The position numbers and the translations under genes were made by a program. This document shows, one piece after another, positions 1 to 7,625 of a DNA stretch of 57,458 bases. Numbering within the stretch: the stretch's first letter is position 1; the number at the start of each line of letters is the position of its first letter. The notes under the pieces were generated by a model, which saw nothing but the letters and a program-made list of their open reading frames with translations, had not been told where the DNA came from and ran no database searches. The stretch lies in contig NZ_PJJL01000054.1 of the NCBI RefSeq assembly GCF_002929505.1, positions 2,284 through 59,741 of the forward strand, read 5' to 3'. Source of the stretch: Cryobacterium sp. Y57. Lineage in GTDB: Bacteria > Actinomycetota > Actinomycetes > Actinomycetales > Microbacteriaceae.

Positions 1-110
1 ATCACGTCTTCGTTCTCGGCGATAACCGCGCTGTATCCATCGACTCGCGCGAATTCGGCGCTATACCGCTGGAAAATTTTGACGAGTCATTATTGTGGCC
101 CCAAGAGTAG
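1..110 (+). CDS. signal peptidase I, C-terminal end (partial)
   Basis: The frame starting at base 3 is open from the window edge to a TAG at 108-110. It encodes about 35 residues that include VLGDNRAVSIDSREFG, the conserved GDN-x-x-S-x-DSR-x-(F)G box of type I signal peptidases (S26 family, LepB). This membrane-anchored serine/lysine peptidase removes signal peptides from exported proteins. The catalytic Ser and Lys would lie upstream, outside the window. The tail after the box (IPLENFDESLLWPQE) is short, as is usual in this family. The identification rests on this one strong motif. Confidence 0.8.
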   Translation, partial: HVFVLGDNRAVSIDSREFGAIPLENFDESLLWPQE

Positions 111-244
111 GCAATGGTGCTCGCCGCTTAAGTCGTACTATAAAACCACCGGATGGTAATCGACGTGATCTTGGCGCTCATGGCCTCATCCTAGTGATGT
201 GACTTCAGTCGGTGGGGTAGCGTCGTGCACCTTATGGTTATGGC

Positions 245-745
245 ATGGATATAACTCAGCGGCGGCAGTATCGATCGGCGGCCGGGTTGCTCCTGGTTCA
301 AGGCGTACTTATGGAAGGGGTCGTCTTCATTGGCGCCCTCGTTCTTATCGTTATGAAAATCCCGCAGACATCCATTGTCGAACACGCCGATGTTTTCGCC
401 CTCCCCTACTTGCAGGACAATCTTTATCTCATGATGGTTATGAGTGGAGTCTTTGCGGTTCTGCGTATATTCGGCGCGGTCGGGCTGCTGCGAAACCGAC
501 TATGGGGACTGGGGCTTTCTCTGGTCAATTGCATGGTGACGCTAACGCTGATGATCTTTCTGCTTCCCGCTGGTATCTTGGACGGGCTGTTATCGGGTGC
601 CGCGCTTGTACTGTTGCTCTTCGCTCGGCTCGGCCAGAAGCGCGAGATCTATCGACCTGGTATCCCGGCGACGGACCGGGAGATACGGCGAGGGGATGCT
701 GCCTCCGGCGTTTCGCAGCATGTTCGGCTCACGAAGGCCTCATGA
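245..745 (+). CDS. small polytopic membrane protein, function unknown
   Basis: A 166-residue protein with about four hydrophobic segments (roughly residues 12-38, 59-80, 86-105 and 107-127) and a charged, probably cytoplasmic tail rich in Arg and Asp. I do not recognise the family, and no enzymatic motif is visible. The ATG at 245 has no good ribosome binding site; the bases before it are poor in purines, so the start is uncertain. Overlapping frames at 199-783 and 597-893 read as low-complexity Arg/Gly-rich shadows, while this frame alone has a sensible hydrophobic pattern. It stands alone between the signal peptidase end and a broken acetyltransferase gene. The separation from the upstream gene (about 135 bases) suggests its own promoter. 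Confidence 0.55.
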   Translation: MDITQRRQYRSAAGLLLVQGVLMEGVVFIGALVLIVMKIPQTSIVEHADVFALPYLQDNLYLMMVMSGVFAVLRIFGAVGLLRNRLWGLGLSLVNCMVTLTLMIFLLPAGILDGLLSGAALVLLLFARLGQKREIYRPGIPATDREIRRGDAASGVSQHVRLTKAS

Positions 746-763
746 CTCTGCCATTCTCAAAGG

Positions 764-1113
764 ATGGATTGGCCCACAACTGAACCCATTATTTCTGCGC
801 GACTTGTGTTGGAACCGCTGTCGGTGGAGCATGGAAGCCGGTGGGGTTCGTACAGGCAACCGTCGAAGACGACGGGTCGAGTCTGGTGGCTGACATCGCC
901 TGGGTGATTTCACCGAAATGGCAAGAACAAGGGATCGCTTCTGAGGCCGCCCAGGCGATGGTCACCTGGTTGCGATCACACGGAGTCCACCGTTTCACAG
1001 CGCACATTCATCCACACCATCGGGCCTCTATGAAGGTGGCACAAAATCAAGCCCTCCATGCAACCCCATCGAAGAGGGATGGTGAAACTCGCTGGAAATC
1101 CCAGCAACCGTAG
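764..1113 (+). pseudogene. GNAT family N-acetyltransferase, decayed
   Basis: Two pieces of one acetyltransferase gene lie in different frames. The frame from ATG 764 reads MDWPTTEPIISARLVLEPLS, a typical GNAT N-terminus, then runs into unrelated sequence after about residue 23. From about 840 the next frame reads GFVQATVEDDG, then the acetyl-CoA-binding region with WQEQGIASEAAQAM (the Q/R-x-x-G-x-G/A motif) and a C-terminal HRASMKVAQNQALHAT segment. About 40-50 residues between the first strand and the central sheet are missing, and the join is out of frame. I infer an internal deletion plus frameshift. A shorter, re-initiated product from 841 would lack the N-terminal fold and is unlikely to be active. 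Confidence 0.6.
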
Positions 1114-1230
1114 CGTGGCCGCTGGGGGTCCCCGTCGGGGGATGGCCGATTCGCCTTCCAGCTATCGGTAGCGGGCTGGGTGGATGACGGTGGTGCACGA
1201 CTGATGTTTCAGGGCCTCGGCCGGGCAGTC

Positions 1231-2007
1231 TCAGCGCACTTCACGTCGTACCACTCGCAGGGCACCCAATATCAGCGGTAATAGCACCCACACCGCAATC
1301 GAGACCGTGATGCGTTCGAGGTCATCAGCGGTGGCGCGGCCATCGAGTAGTGGTGTCGTGGTGGTGCCGATGTCGAGCCACCCGGCGATGGCGGCTCCGG
1401 CCGTGCTGGAGATGGCAATGAGGCTCCAGGCCATGGAGCTTATGGCGACGATAATGATTGCGGTGGGGGCATTGAGGATCAATGTGCCGAGTGCGACCCC
1501 ACTGAGCACGAGTATCATGTTGACGACGAACCAGCCTGCAGTGGCCGCCGGATTAATAGTCCAGTCGGCGGCGACGCCCCGAGCAGCAGCGACGGCTCCG
1601 GTAATGACGAAGGCGACCGCGACGAGTACGGCGCAGGTCAGCGCAGTCGCGATCACCGGAGGGAAGAGTTTCGCTGCGACGATGCGCACACGTCGGGGTT
1701 CGACGGCGAATGTTGTCGAGGCGGTGCCGTGGCTCCATTCGCTTGTAACGGCGAGGATGCCCATGGCCGGAAGGAGAATCGAGAGAACCGCTCCGGAGAT
1801 CATGATCACGCCTTGCACTGTTGGCTCCATGAACCAGGCAAATCCAGTCATGATGCCTATTGCGAGCACAATCGTCACGACTGTGAGCACCTGCCCGACG
1901 AGTGTGTCGAAGAACTTACGGGTCTCAACGTTGATGAGGCGGTGGAACGGGATTGACGAGCTACTGATGCTGATGGCCGACGTTGAAGAGGCTGTTCGGG
2001 AGATCAT
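1231..2007 (-). CDS. ABC-2 type transporter permease
   Basis: A 258-residue membrane protein with about six hydrophobic segments, in the arrangement of ABC-2 permeases: a short cytoplasmic N-terminus with NVETRKFFDT before the first helix, and WSHGTASTTFAVEPRR in the first cytoplasmic region, the part of these permeases that contacts the ATPase. Its start overlaps the end of the ATPase gene by 4 bases, so the two are translationally coupled and form one exporter. The substrate cannot be told from sequence. Such pairs next to a NarL-type two-component system often export peptides or antibiotics, but that is inference. The C-terminus ends in RVVRREVR just after the last helix, so the protein looks complete. 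Confidence 0.85.
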   Translation of the reverse strand: MISRTASSTSAISISSSSIPFHRLINVETRKFFDTLVGQVLTVVTIVLAIGIMTGFAWFMEPTVQGVIMISGAVLSILLPAMGILAVTSEWSHGTASTTFAVEPRRVRIVAAKLFPPVIATALTCAVLVAVAFVITGAVAAARGVAADWTINPAATAGWFVVNMILVLSGVALGTLILNAPTAIIIVAISSMAWSLIAISSTAGAAIAGWLDIGTTTTPLLDGRATADDLERITVSIAVWVLLPLILGALRVVRREVR

Positions 2008-2717
2008 GCGGCGCTCCGATCGGTGGGGGTGGTGAGCTGAAAATAGAGGTACTCGAGGTCGTGCCCGGCAGCGAGTTCGCGGGTGGGGCCCACGGCGAGC
2101 ACGCGACCGTTGCCGATCATCACGATACGGTCGGCGACCTGCTCGACCTCATGCAGAAGGTGTGAGCTGAGTAGTATCGCGCAGCCGTCATCGGCAAGCG
2201 ATCGGACAAGTGTGCGCAGCCATGCCATGCCCTGCGGGTCGAGTCCGTTGGCTGGTTCGTCCAGGACGAGCACGCGGGGCTCGCCGAGGAGAGCCTGAGC
2301 AATACCGAGACGCTGTCGCATACCGAGCGAGTACCCGCGCACACGGGTCGTACCTTCTCTCCGGGTCAGTCCGACTCGGTCGAGGACCTCGTCGACATGG
2401 GAGATGGGCACGCCCATCATCCTTGCCGCGAGTCGGAGCGTTTCCCGGCCGGTCCGGCCCGGATGAACAGCTCCCGCATCGAGCAGACTTCCGACGTGGC
2501 GACCCGGATTGTGAAGTTCGGCGTACCGGGAGCCGAGGACTGTCGCGGTGCCAACGGTCGCTCGGGCGTGGCCGAGGAGAATTCGCATCGCCGTCGTCTT
2601 GCCAGCTCCGTTAGGGCCGAGAAACCCGGTCACGGAGCCTGGCGGCACAGTGAAGCTGACATCGTCAAGAGCAATGCGGCCGCGGTAACGTTTAGTGATT
2701 CTGGTGAATTCGATCAT
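2004..2717 (-). CDS. ABC transporter ATP-binding protein
   Basis: A 237-residue ATPase subunit with all expected motifs in order: Walker A GPNGAGKTT near residue 35, signature YSLGMRQRLGIAQA near residue 130, Walker B VLVLDEPANGLDP with the catalytic Glu, and the H-loop in LLSSHLLHEVEQ. It is the ABC-2/DrrA-like class that pairs with a separate permease; the permease gene follows with a 4-base overlap. It hydrolyses ATP on the cytoplasmic face to drive export. The gene is divergent from the histidine kinase at 2878, with a 160-bp shared upstream region containing an 8-bp inverted repeat, so control by the adjacent response regulator is likely but unproven. Confidence 0.9.
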   Translation of the reverse strand: MIEFTRITKRYRGRIALDDVSFTVPPGSVTGFLGPNGAGKTTAMRILLGHARATVGTATVLGSRYAELHNPGRHVGSLLDAGAVHPGRTGRETLRLAARMMGVPISHVDEVLDRVGLTRREGTTRVRGYSLGMRQRLGIAQALLGEPRVLVLDEPANGLDPQGMAWLRTLVRSLADDGCAILLSSHLLHEVEQVADRIVMIGNGRVLAVGPTRELAAGHDLEYLYFQLTTPTDRSAA

Positions 2718-2779
2718 GCATCCAGTTCAGCCCGTCGTTAGCCGCAGCACATCGTGCGAAGGTCGAGAGGGTGATGACC

Positions 2780-2804
2780 GTATGGCGCGACGGTGACGCC
2801 ATAC
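2780..2804. promoter_or_regulatory. inverted repeat between divergent exporter and two-component genes
   Basis: A perfect 8-bp inverted repeat, GTATGGCG (2780-2787) and CGCCATAC (2797-2804), with a 9-bp spacer. It lies in the 160-bp region between the divergent ABC exporter and the histidine kinase. Size and placement fit a binding site for the NarL-type response regulator encoded at 4005. The assignment is by position and symmetry only. Confidence 0.4.
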
Positions 2805-2877
2805 TGTGTACTTTCTTCTATGGAGACGTAGACGAAGGTCAATTCTTCATCAGGCGTCGCTCACGTAGGCTCGAAGC

Positions 2878-4008
2878 ATGGACCAGTCAAAGTGGATGCG
2901 CGCGGTTCCCTACGCCGGCGCACTCGCCGTCATGGGATTCTTTAGCATCATCCTCGTCTGGATCGCCGTGACCGAACCCGAACGCAGATGGTGGGTGGCC
3001 GGTGATCTCGCCGTCGGGATCAGCGGACTGGTTCTCCTCCGAGCCCGACACCGCGCACCCTTCGTCGTCGCGCTCATAACCGCTGCCGCTGCGCTCCTGT
3101 CAACCACCGTCATCGGGCCAGCCTTCGTCGCCTACGTCTCCTTGACCAAACACCGCCGTTGGGGCCGCATCGCGCTGGCCGCCCTCCTGCTCTGGATCGC
3201 CACCGCCGTTTACTCCAGCGGTGATGGCCTCACCCAGCAGCTGATCCTCGCCGTCTCGACGATGACATTGTCGATCATCGCGCTGACCGTCGCGGGCCTG
3301 TACCTGCGCAGCCGCCAAGATCTCGAAACCGAACGCGCCAACCGGCGCGCAGAGGAACAACGTCGCCAAATCGAACAGCTCGAGCAGGCCCGACTGAGCG
3401 AACGAGCCCGCATCGCGCGCGAGATGCACGACGTGCTCGCCCATCGCATCTCGCTGCTCTCCCTGCACGCCGGAGCGCTTGCACATCGAACCGATCTCAG
3501 CGCCGCAGACGTGCGCAGGGCTGCAACCGTAATTCACGAAAGTGCGCGTCAAGCCCTGACCGAGTTGCGCGCGACCCTCGGCAGCCTTCGTGACACGTCG
3601 TCGACCGCGCCACCGCAACCATCGTGGACAGAACTCCCCGCGCTCCTCGACGAAGTTCGTGAGGCCGGCCAGATCGTCGAAGTCAGCGACGAGGTGACCG
3701 ATGCTGCGCAATTACCCGCGCAGATAGGGCGTCACGCCTACCGCATTGTGCAAGAGGCCCTCACGAACGCACGCAAACACGCACCAGGCGCGCGTGTTGA
3801 CGTGCTGATGCGCGGGAGACCCGGGCAGGAACTCCATCTGCGCATCAGCAATATGCAAATGTTGGGGCGAGACAATCCGTCTTCCGGTGGCCTCGGACTG
3901 ATCGGCCTGACCGAACGGGTAAAGATGGTCAGCGGTACCCTGACGAACCGCGTCGCCAATGGGGAGTTCATCCTCGATGCGACACTGCCCTGGGAGATGC
4001 CCTCGTGA
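2878..4008 (+). CDS. sensor histidine kinase, NarL-partner class
   Basis: A 376-residue kinase. The N-terminal 135 residues form about five membrane segments with little extracellular sequence, suggesting that it senses a signal in or at the membrane. A coiled-coil stretch rich in Glu/Arg/Gln follows. Next comes a HisKA_3 dimerisation domain with the phospho-acceptor His in ERARIAREMHDVLAHR (about residue 183). An HATPase_c domain has the N box in QEALTNARKHA and a G box in SGGLGLIGLTERV. Its stop overlaps the start of the response regulator gene by 4 bases. It probably phosphorylates that regulator to control the adjacent ABC exporter, an arrangement common in actinobacteria. Confidence 0.93.
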   Translation: MDQSKWMRAVPYAGALAVMGFFSIILVWIAVTEPERRWWVAGDLAVGISGLVLLRARHRAPFVVALITAAAALLSTTVIGPAFVAYVSLTKHRRWGRIALAALLLWIATAVYSSGDGLTQQLILAVSTMTLSIIALTVAGLYLRSRQDLETERANRRAEEQRRQIEQLEQARLSERARIAREMHDVLAHRISLLSLHAGALAHRTDLSAADVRRAATVIHESARQALTELRATLGSLRDTSSTAPPQPSWTELPALLDEVREAGQIVEVSDEVTDAAQLPAQIGRHAYRIVQEALTNARKHAPGARVDVLMRGRPGQELHLRISNMQMLGRDNPSSGGLGLIGLTERVKMVSGTLTNRVANGEFILDATLPWEMPS

Positions 4009-4652
4009 TCCGTTTGGCGATCGTGGACGACGATGCGCTGGTGCGCACAGGGTTACGGCTCATTCTCGGTGGTGAAACTGATATCCAGATCGTCGCTGAA
4101 GCAGCCAACGGCGTGGAGGCCGAAAAACTTGCCGGTGACGTCGACGTGATGCTGATGGACATCCGCATGCCGGTACAAGACGGAGTAACGACGACAGAGA
4201 AGCTCATGGCGCACCCCACAGCGCCGGCCATCATCGTGCTGACCACTTTCGAAGCGGACGACCTCGTCCTTCGCGCTCTGGGTGCCGGCGCCGCCGGCTT
4301 TCTGTTGAAAGACACTTCGCCCGCGCGGCTCATTGCAGCAATCCATGCCGTCGCAGCCGGCGAACCCATGCTGTCGCCAACGATCACACGTCGGTTGATC
4401 GCCGCAGCCACCAGCACCGCTGCAACAGCGCTACTGGACTCTGCAGCGTTAGCGTCACTCGCCACGCTCACCGACCGAGAACGCGAAGTCGCTATCCAAA
4501 TTGCACGCGGGCTGCCGAACGCAGAAATAGCCACTCATCTGTTCATGAGTGTTGCGACCGTAAAAGCAACGATCACGCACATTTTTCAGAAAATCGACGC
4601 CACCAACCGGGTACAGCTCGCGATGGTGGTGCGCAACGCGGGGCTGCTCTGA
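4005..4652 (+). CDS. response regulator, NarL/FixJ family
   Basis: A 215-residue regulator. The receiver domain has the acidic pair DDD at residues 8-10, the phospho-acceptor Asp in VDVMLMDIRMP (about residue 52), Thr in VLTTF and Lys in FLLKDTSP. A LuxR-type helix-turn-helix follows: LTDREREVAIQIARGLPNAEIATHLFMSVATVKATITHIFQKI, the recognition helix being near SVATVKATITH. This reads the output of the kinase encoded just upstream (4-base overlap). The likely target is the inverted repeat at 2780-2804 upstream of the exporter. The C-terminus is standard length for the family. Confidence 0.95.
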   Translation: MIRLAIVDDDALVRTGLRLILGGETDIQIVAEAANGVEAEKLAGDVDVMLMDIRMPVQDGVTTTEKLMAHPTAPAIIVLTTFEADDLVLRALGAGAAGFLLKDTSPARLIAAIHAVAAGEPMLSPTITRRLIAAATSTAATALLDSAALASLATLTDREREVAIQIARGLPNAEIATHLFMSVATVKATITHIFQKIDATNRVQLAMVVRNAGLL

Positions 4653-4816
4653 TCCCCGACCGGTGCCTGCCATCGTGAGCCAGTGCGCGCATCACGGCCC
4701 GTCGTTCTGCTTTTAGGACATTCCTCCGCAGTCGCCGCTGCCGCCCTTCGGCTGGGGAAAACCACGGATGTGGCCGCGATTCGCTACGAATGACCTCCTG
4801 ATGCAGGATGGATCTG

Positions 4817-5305
4817 ATGAGAAAAAGAACTGACGCGGCGACCCCGGGGGATCGCCGCACCCCTCGCGAACATGCTGCTGCCGCGTTTGCGACATTAGGC
4901 CTCCCCGTACGCGTGTCCATCCCGAGCCTCGTGTCCCTCGTCGAGCAGTCACGGAAGACCCACATCTCGATCGCCTCCACGCCGCTGCTGAATGGAACCG
5001 AAATTTGCGGGCTCTGGTTGTCGCGCGACACCGACGACCTGATCTTTCACGTCGAAACGGATTCGGAACATCATCGGCAGCAGATTGTCTGCCATGAGTT
5101 GGCGCACATGATCTTGCGCCATGACGAGGTCGCCGGCCCGACGTTGCACGGACTGCTCGGAGCGGACAGTCCGCTAATCGCGTTCGGCCGGTCCGATTTT
5201 CGCGACGAGTTCGAGCTGGCCGCCGAGGCGCTGGCCGACCTCCTGACCGGCGCCATCCGCACCAGCACCAAGGAGCCCGCAGGCTTCGAGGGAGTTTTCG
5301 GATGA
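4817..5305 (+). CDS. ImmA/IrrE-like metallopeptidase
   Basis: About 162 residues. The zinc site is CHELAHMILRHD, an HExxH motif in the style of ImmA/IrrE peptidases, and a downstream acidic helix (DEFELAAEALADLL) could supply the third ligand. The family cleaves repressors or other regulators in response to a signal. Two in-frame ATGs are possible. The one at 4817 is preferred because AGGA lies 8 bases upstream; the one at 4808 has no Shine-Dalgarno. No XRE-type repressor gene, the usual partner, is present upstream. Instead it begins a three-gene unit: its stop overlaps the next gene by 4 bases. Function as a toxin, protease switch or maturation factor cannot be decided here. Confidence 0.75.
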   Translation: MRKRTDAATPGDRRTPREHAAAAFATLGLPVRVSIPSLVSLVEQSRKTHISIASTPLLNGTEICGLWLSRDTDDLIFHVETDSEHHRQQIVCHELAHMILRHDEVAGPTLHGLLGADSPLIAFGRSDFRDEFELAAEALADLLTGAIRTSTKEPAGFEGVFG

Positions 5306-6285
5306 TGCAACTGATCGTCGCCCTGGCCCTCTGGGGACTCGTAGGTGCGCTGTCCCTCGGTACCCGCCGGCGTACTGATCAGAGCATTCTCTATGCCGCC
5401 GTCATGATTGCGGTTTCGCTGACCCTGAACATCGACGCGGTGTACTTCGCAGCAGACGGGCTTCTCGGGGGCCGTAATTACGCGGACCTGCCCGCAAACC
5501 TGCTCCTTCTCCTGGGTATTTATTTCCTGTCGCGGGCCATTTTGCGCGCATCGTCGCCCAGCCGCGCGAACGCGTCGGCCAGGCCGTTTCGGATCGGGGC
5601 CATCATCACGGCCGGCCTCATGGTGACGACCTTTGTCTTCATCGACGCGCCCACAACCTCGGGAACGTTCATGCAGGACTTCGGCAACCAACCCGCAGCT
5701 GCCGCTTACTCCCTGATCCAGTTCATCTATTTGGGCATCGTCATGGCCCTGACTGGAACGATCTGCCTGCGCTTTGCCGCACGGATGAGCACCCCCGCTC
5801 GTCGACTCGGGTTCCGCATCGTGGGCGCCGGTTGTGGCGCGTCCGTTCTCACTGTGCTCAGCGTCGTGGGCATGGATCTTGCGCATGTCTTCGGAGCGAT
5901 GTCGCTGCTTGCCCTGTTTGCGAGTGCCTACGACGTGCTGAACCTGGCGGCTATTTTGCTTCTCTGCTTCGGATTATCTCTCCCGCCGATTCTGGGTGGG
6001 GTAAGCACGAGGTTCAACCGGCGAAAACTGCAGGCGGCTCTCCCCGACCTCATGCGCATTTGGGTCGACGTTTCTGCCCAACACCTCGAGTTGGGCGGCG
6101 TGGCTGACCCCAACGCGCCAGGTTCGGTGTCACGCGATGTTAACACCGTTGTGCACCGCATGCTCGTCGAGATCCGTGACGCTCTTCTGCTCAACCCGAC
6201 AGCTCACGACCGACTTGAGGACGGAGATCTCGCGTTGCTTACGGCGGCCGAGACGCGCATCGGTGCGCAGCGGACATCCGTATGA
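5302..6285 (+). CDS. polytopic membrane protein, MAB_1171c/DUF6545-like
   Basis: A 327-residue protein. About seven hydrophobic segments occupy the first 235 residues, followed by a soluble tail of about 90 residues starting at FNRRKLQAALPDLMRIWVDV. The layout and its position after an ImmA/IrrE-like gene resemble the MAB_1171c (DUF6545) group of putative transporters or sensors known from actinobacteria. That match is from memory, so moderate. It overlaps both neighbours by 4 bases, which points to fixed stoichiometry. No channel or transporter signature is visible. It may present a signal or substrate to the peptidase encoded upstream, but this is inference. Confidence 0.6.
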   Translation: MMQLIVALALWGLVGALSLGTRRRTDQSILYAAVMIAVSLTLNIDAVYFAADGLLGGRNYADLPANLLLLLGIYFLSRAILRASSPSRANASARPFRIGAIITAGLMVTTFVFIDAPTTSGTFMQDFGNQPAAAAYSLIQFIYLGIVMALTGTICLRFAARMSTPARRLGFRIVGAGCGASVLTVLSVVGMDLAHVFGAMSLLALFASAYDVLNLAAILLLCFGLSLPPILGGVSTRFNRRKLQAALPDLMRIWVDVSAQHLELGGVADPNAPGSVSRDVNTVVHRMLVEIRDALLLNPTAHDRLEDGDLALLTAAETRIGAQRTSV

Positions 6286-7481
6286 GACTCGCTTATCTGG
6301 CCGCCGGCGGTCTGGTCGCCGGAGGGCTGGGGATTGCGAGTCTGATGATTGCAAGTCTGGCCGTCGTCAGACAGATCGTGAGAACGGATGCGCCCGGGCG
6401 CGAACGACTCCGCGTTCTCGCAGTCGATGACGTGTCGTCGTCGCCGTACACCGTGACGCTACCGTTGAACGCGGCGACACAGGCGCCGGGCCAGTACGCG
6501 ATCTGGTTCGACTCCGGCTGCGGCTACGCACAGCTCGGGGCAGTCCTGGCCGTTGATGAGCGTGCTCGCATCGTCACGCGTGAGGTCGTCAGCTCGCGCG
6601 GCGCACCGCTTCGAGCAGGCCTCTCGGCGAGGTGGAGCGGGGTCGTACCGTCGCAGGCAGTGGATGTTGGATTGCCGTTCACCGCCGTCACCGTTTCGAC
6701 CGCACTCGGTGCTGCGCCCGCCTACCGCTTCGATGCCCCGATCGACCGGCCACCCGCCTCGACCTGGGCGATCCACATCCACGGGCAGGGCGCGAGCAGG
6801 GCAAGCCCGCTGCGCGGTGTTCCCGTCGCCCATCGGGCCGGCCTCACATCGCTCGTGGTCTCGTACCGGAACGACCACGAGGCCCCGCGTTCGCGCGATA
6901 GAAAATCGATGCTGGGCCAGACCGAGTGGCGCGATGTCGACGCGGCCCTCGACTACGCTGTGGCCCACGGCGCCGAACGGATCATTCTCGTTGGCTGGTC
7001 AATGGGCGCGATGATCGCTCTGCAGCTCACCCGGTCATCGCAGCATCGGAAGCGAATCATCGGGCTGTGCCTCATCGCCCCGGTCGTGGATTGGCGGTCG
7101 ACGATTCTCGCCGCCGGCCGCCGAGCGCGCATGCCGGCTCTCGTGACTCGCCTGGCGCTGGGTTCGCTCGGAAGTCCCTTGTGGCGCCGGGCAACCGGAC
7201 TGCCGGAGTCGATGCGCCTTGTAGATCTCAACTGGATCGACAACGGTGCCGACCTCAACGTCCCAACGCTGGTACTGCACAGTTTCGGCGACCTCTCCGT
7301 TCCGATCGCCCTGTCGCGGGCGTTCGCGGATACCCACACAGGCTTGGTCGAGCTCGTCACGCTACCCCCAGCTCCGCACACCCTCGAATGGAACAGAAGC
7401 CCCCACCTGTGGGAATCCGCTCTCTCCGATTGGCTCTATCGCGTACAGCTGTCGAGAAGTCTCTGGCCCAGGTCGGAATAA
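6282..7481 (+). CDS. membrane-anchored alpha/beta hydrolase
   Basis: A 399-residue protein. It begins with a hydrophobic stretch (residues about 5-29) that can act as a signal anchor, followed by an unassigned domain to about residue 150 and then an alpha/beta-hydrolase domain. Catalytic elements: HIHGQGAS as the oxyanion loop, Ser240 in GWSMG, Asp in VLHSFGDLSVP and His in PAPHTLEW. The substrate is unknown; family members are esterases, lipases, peptidases or acyltransferases. The gene is translationally coupled (4-base overlap) to the membrane protein upstream, so the three products probably act in one process at the membrane. No terminator with a T-run is visible after the stop. Confidence 0.75.
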   Translation: MRLAYLAAGGLVAGGLGIASLMIASLAVVRQIVRTDAPGRERLRVLAVDDVSSSPYTVTLPLNAATQAPGQYAIWFDSGCGYAQLGAVLAVDERARIVTREVVSSRGAPLRAGLSARWSGVVPSQAVDVGLPFTAVTVSTALGAAPAYRFDAPIDRPPASTWAIHIHGQGASRASPLRGVPVAHRAGLTSLVVSYRNDHEAPRSRDRKSMLGQTEWRDVDAALDYAVAHGAERIILVGWSMGAMIALQLTRSSQHRKRIIGLCLIAPVVDWRSTILAAGRRARMPALVTRLALGSLGSPLWRRATGLPESMRLVDLNWIDNGADLNVPTLVLHSFGDLSVPIALSRAFADTHTGLVELVTLPPAPHTLEWNRSPHLWESALSDWLYRVQLSRSLWPRSE

Positions 7482-7625
7482 GGCCCGGATCCAACGTTGA
7501 GTCTGCAGCTGCCTGTGACGAGACGACCGGACCGTTTTCCTGAGCCTTGACAATTGCCGCGAACATGATTGGCTCGTATTACGTGATTTTCTCCGGAACA
7601 CTAGCCCCGTGAAAGGAGGTGGCTC

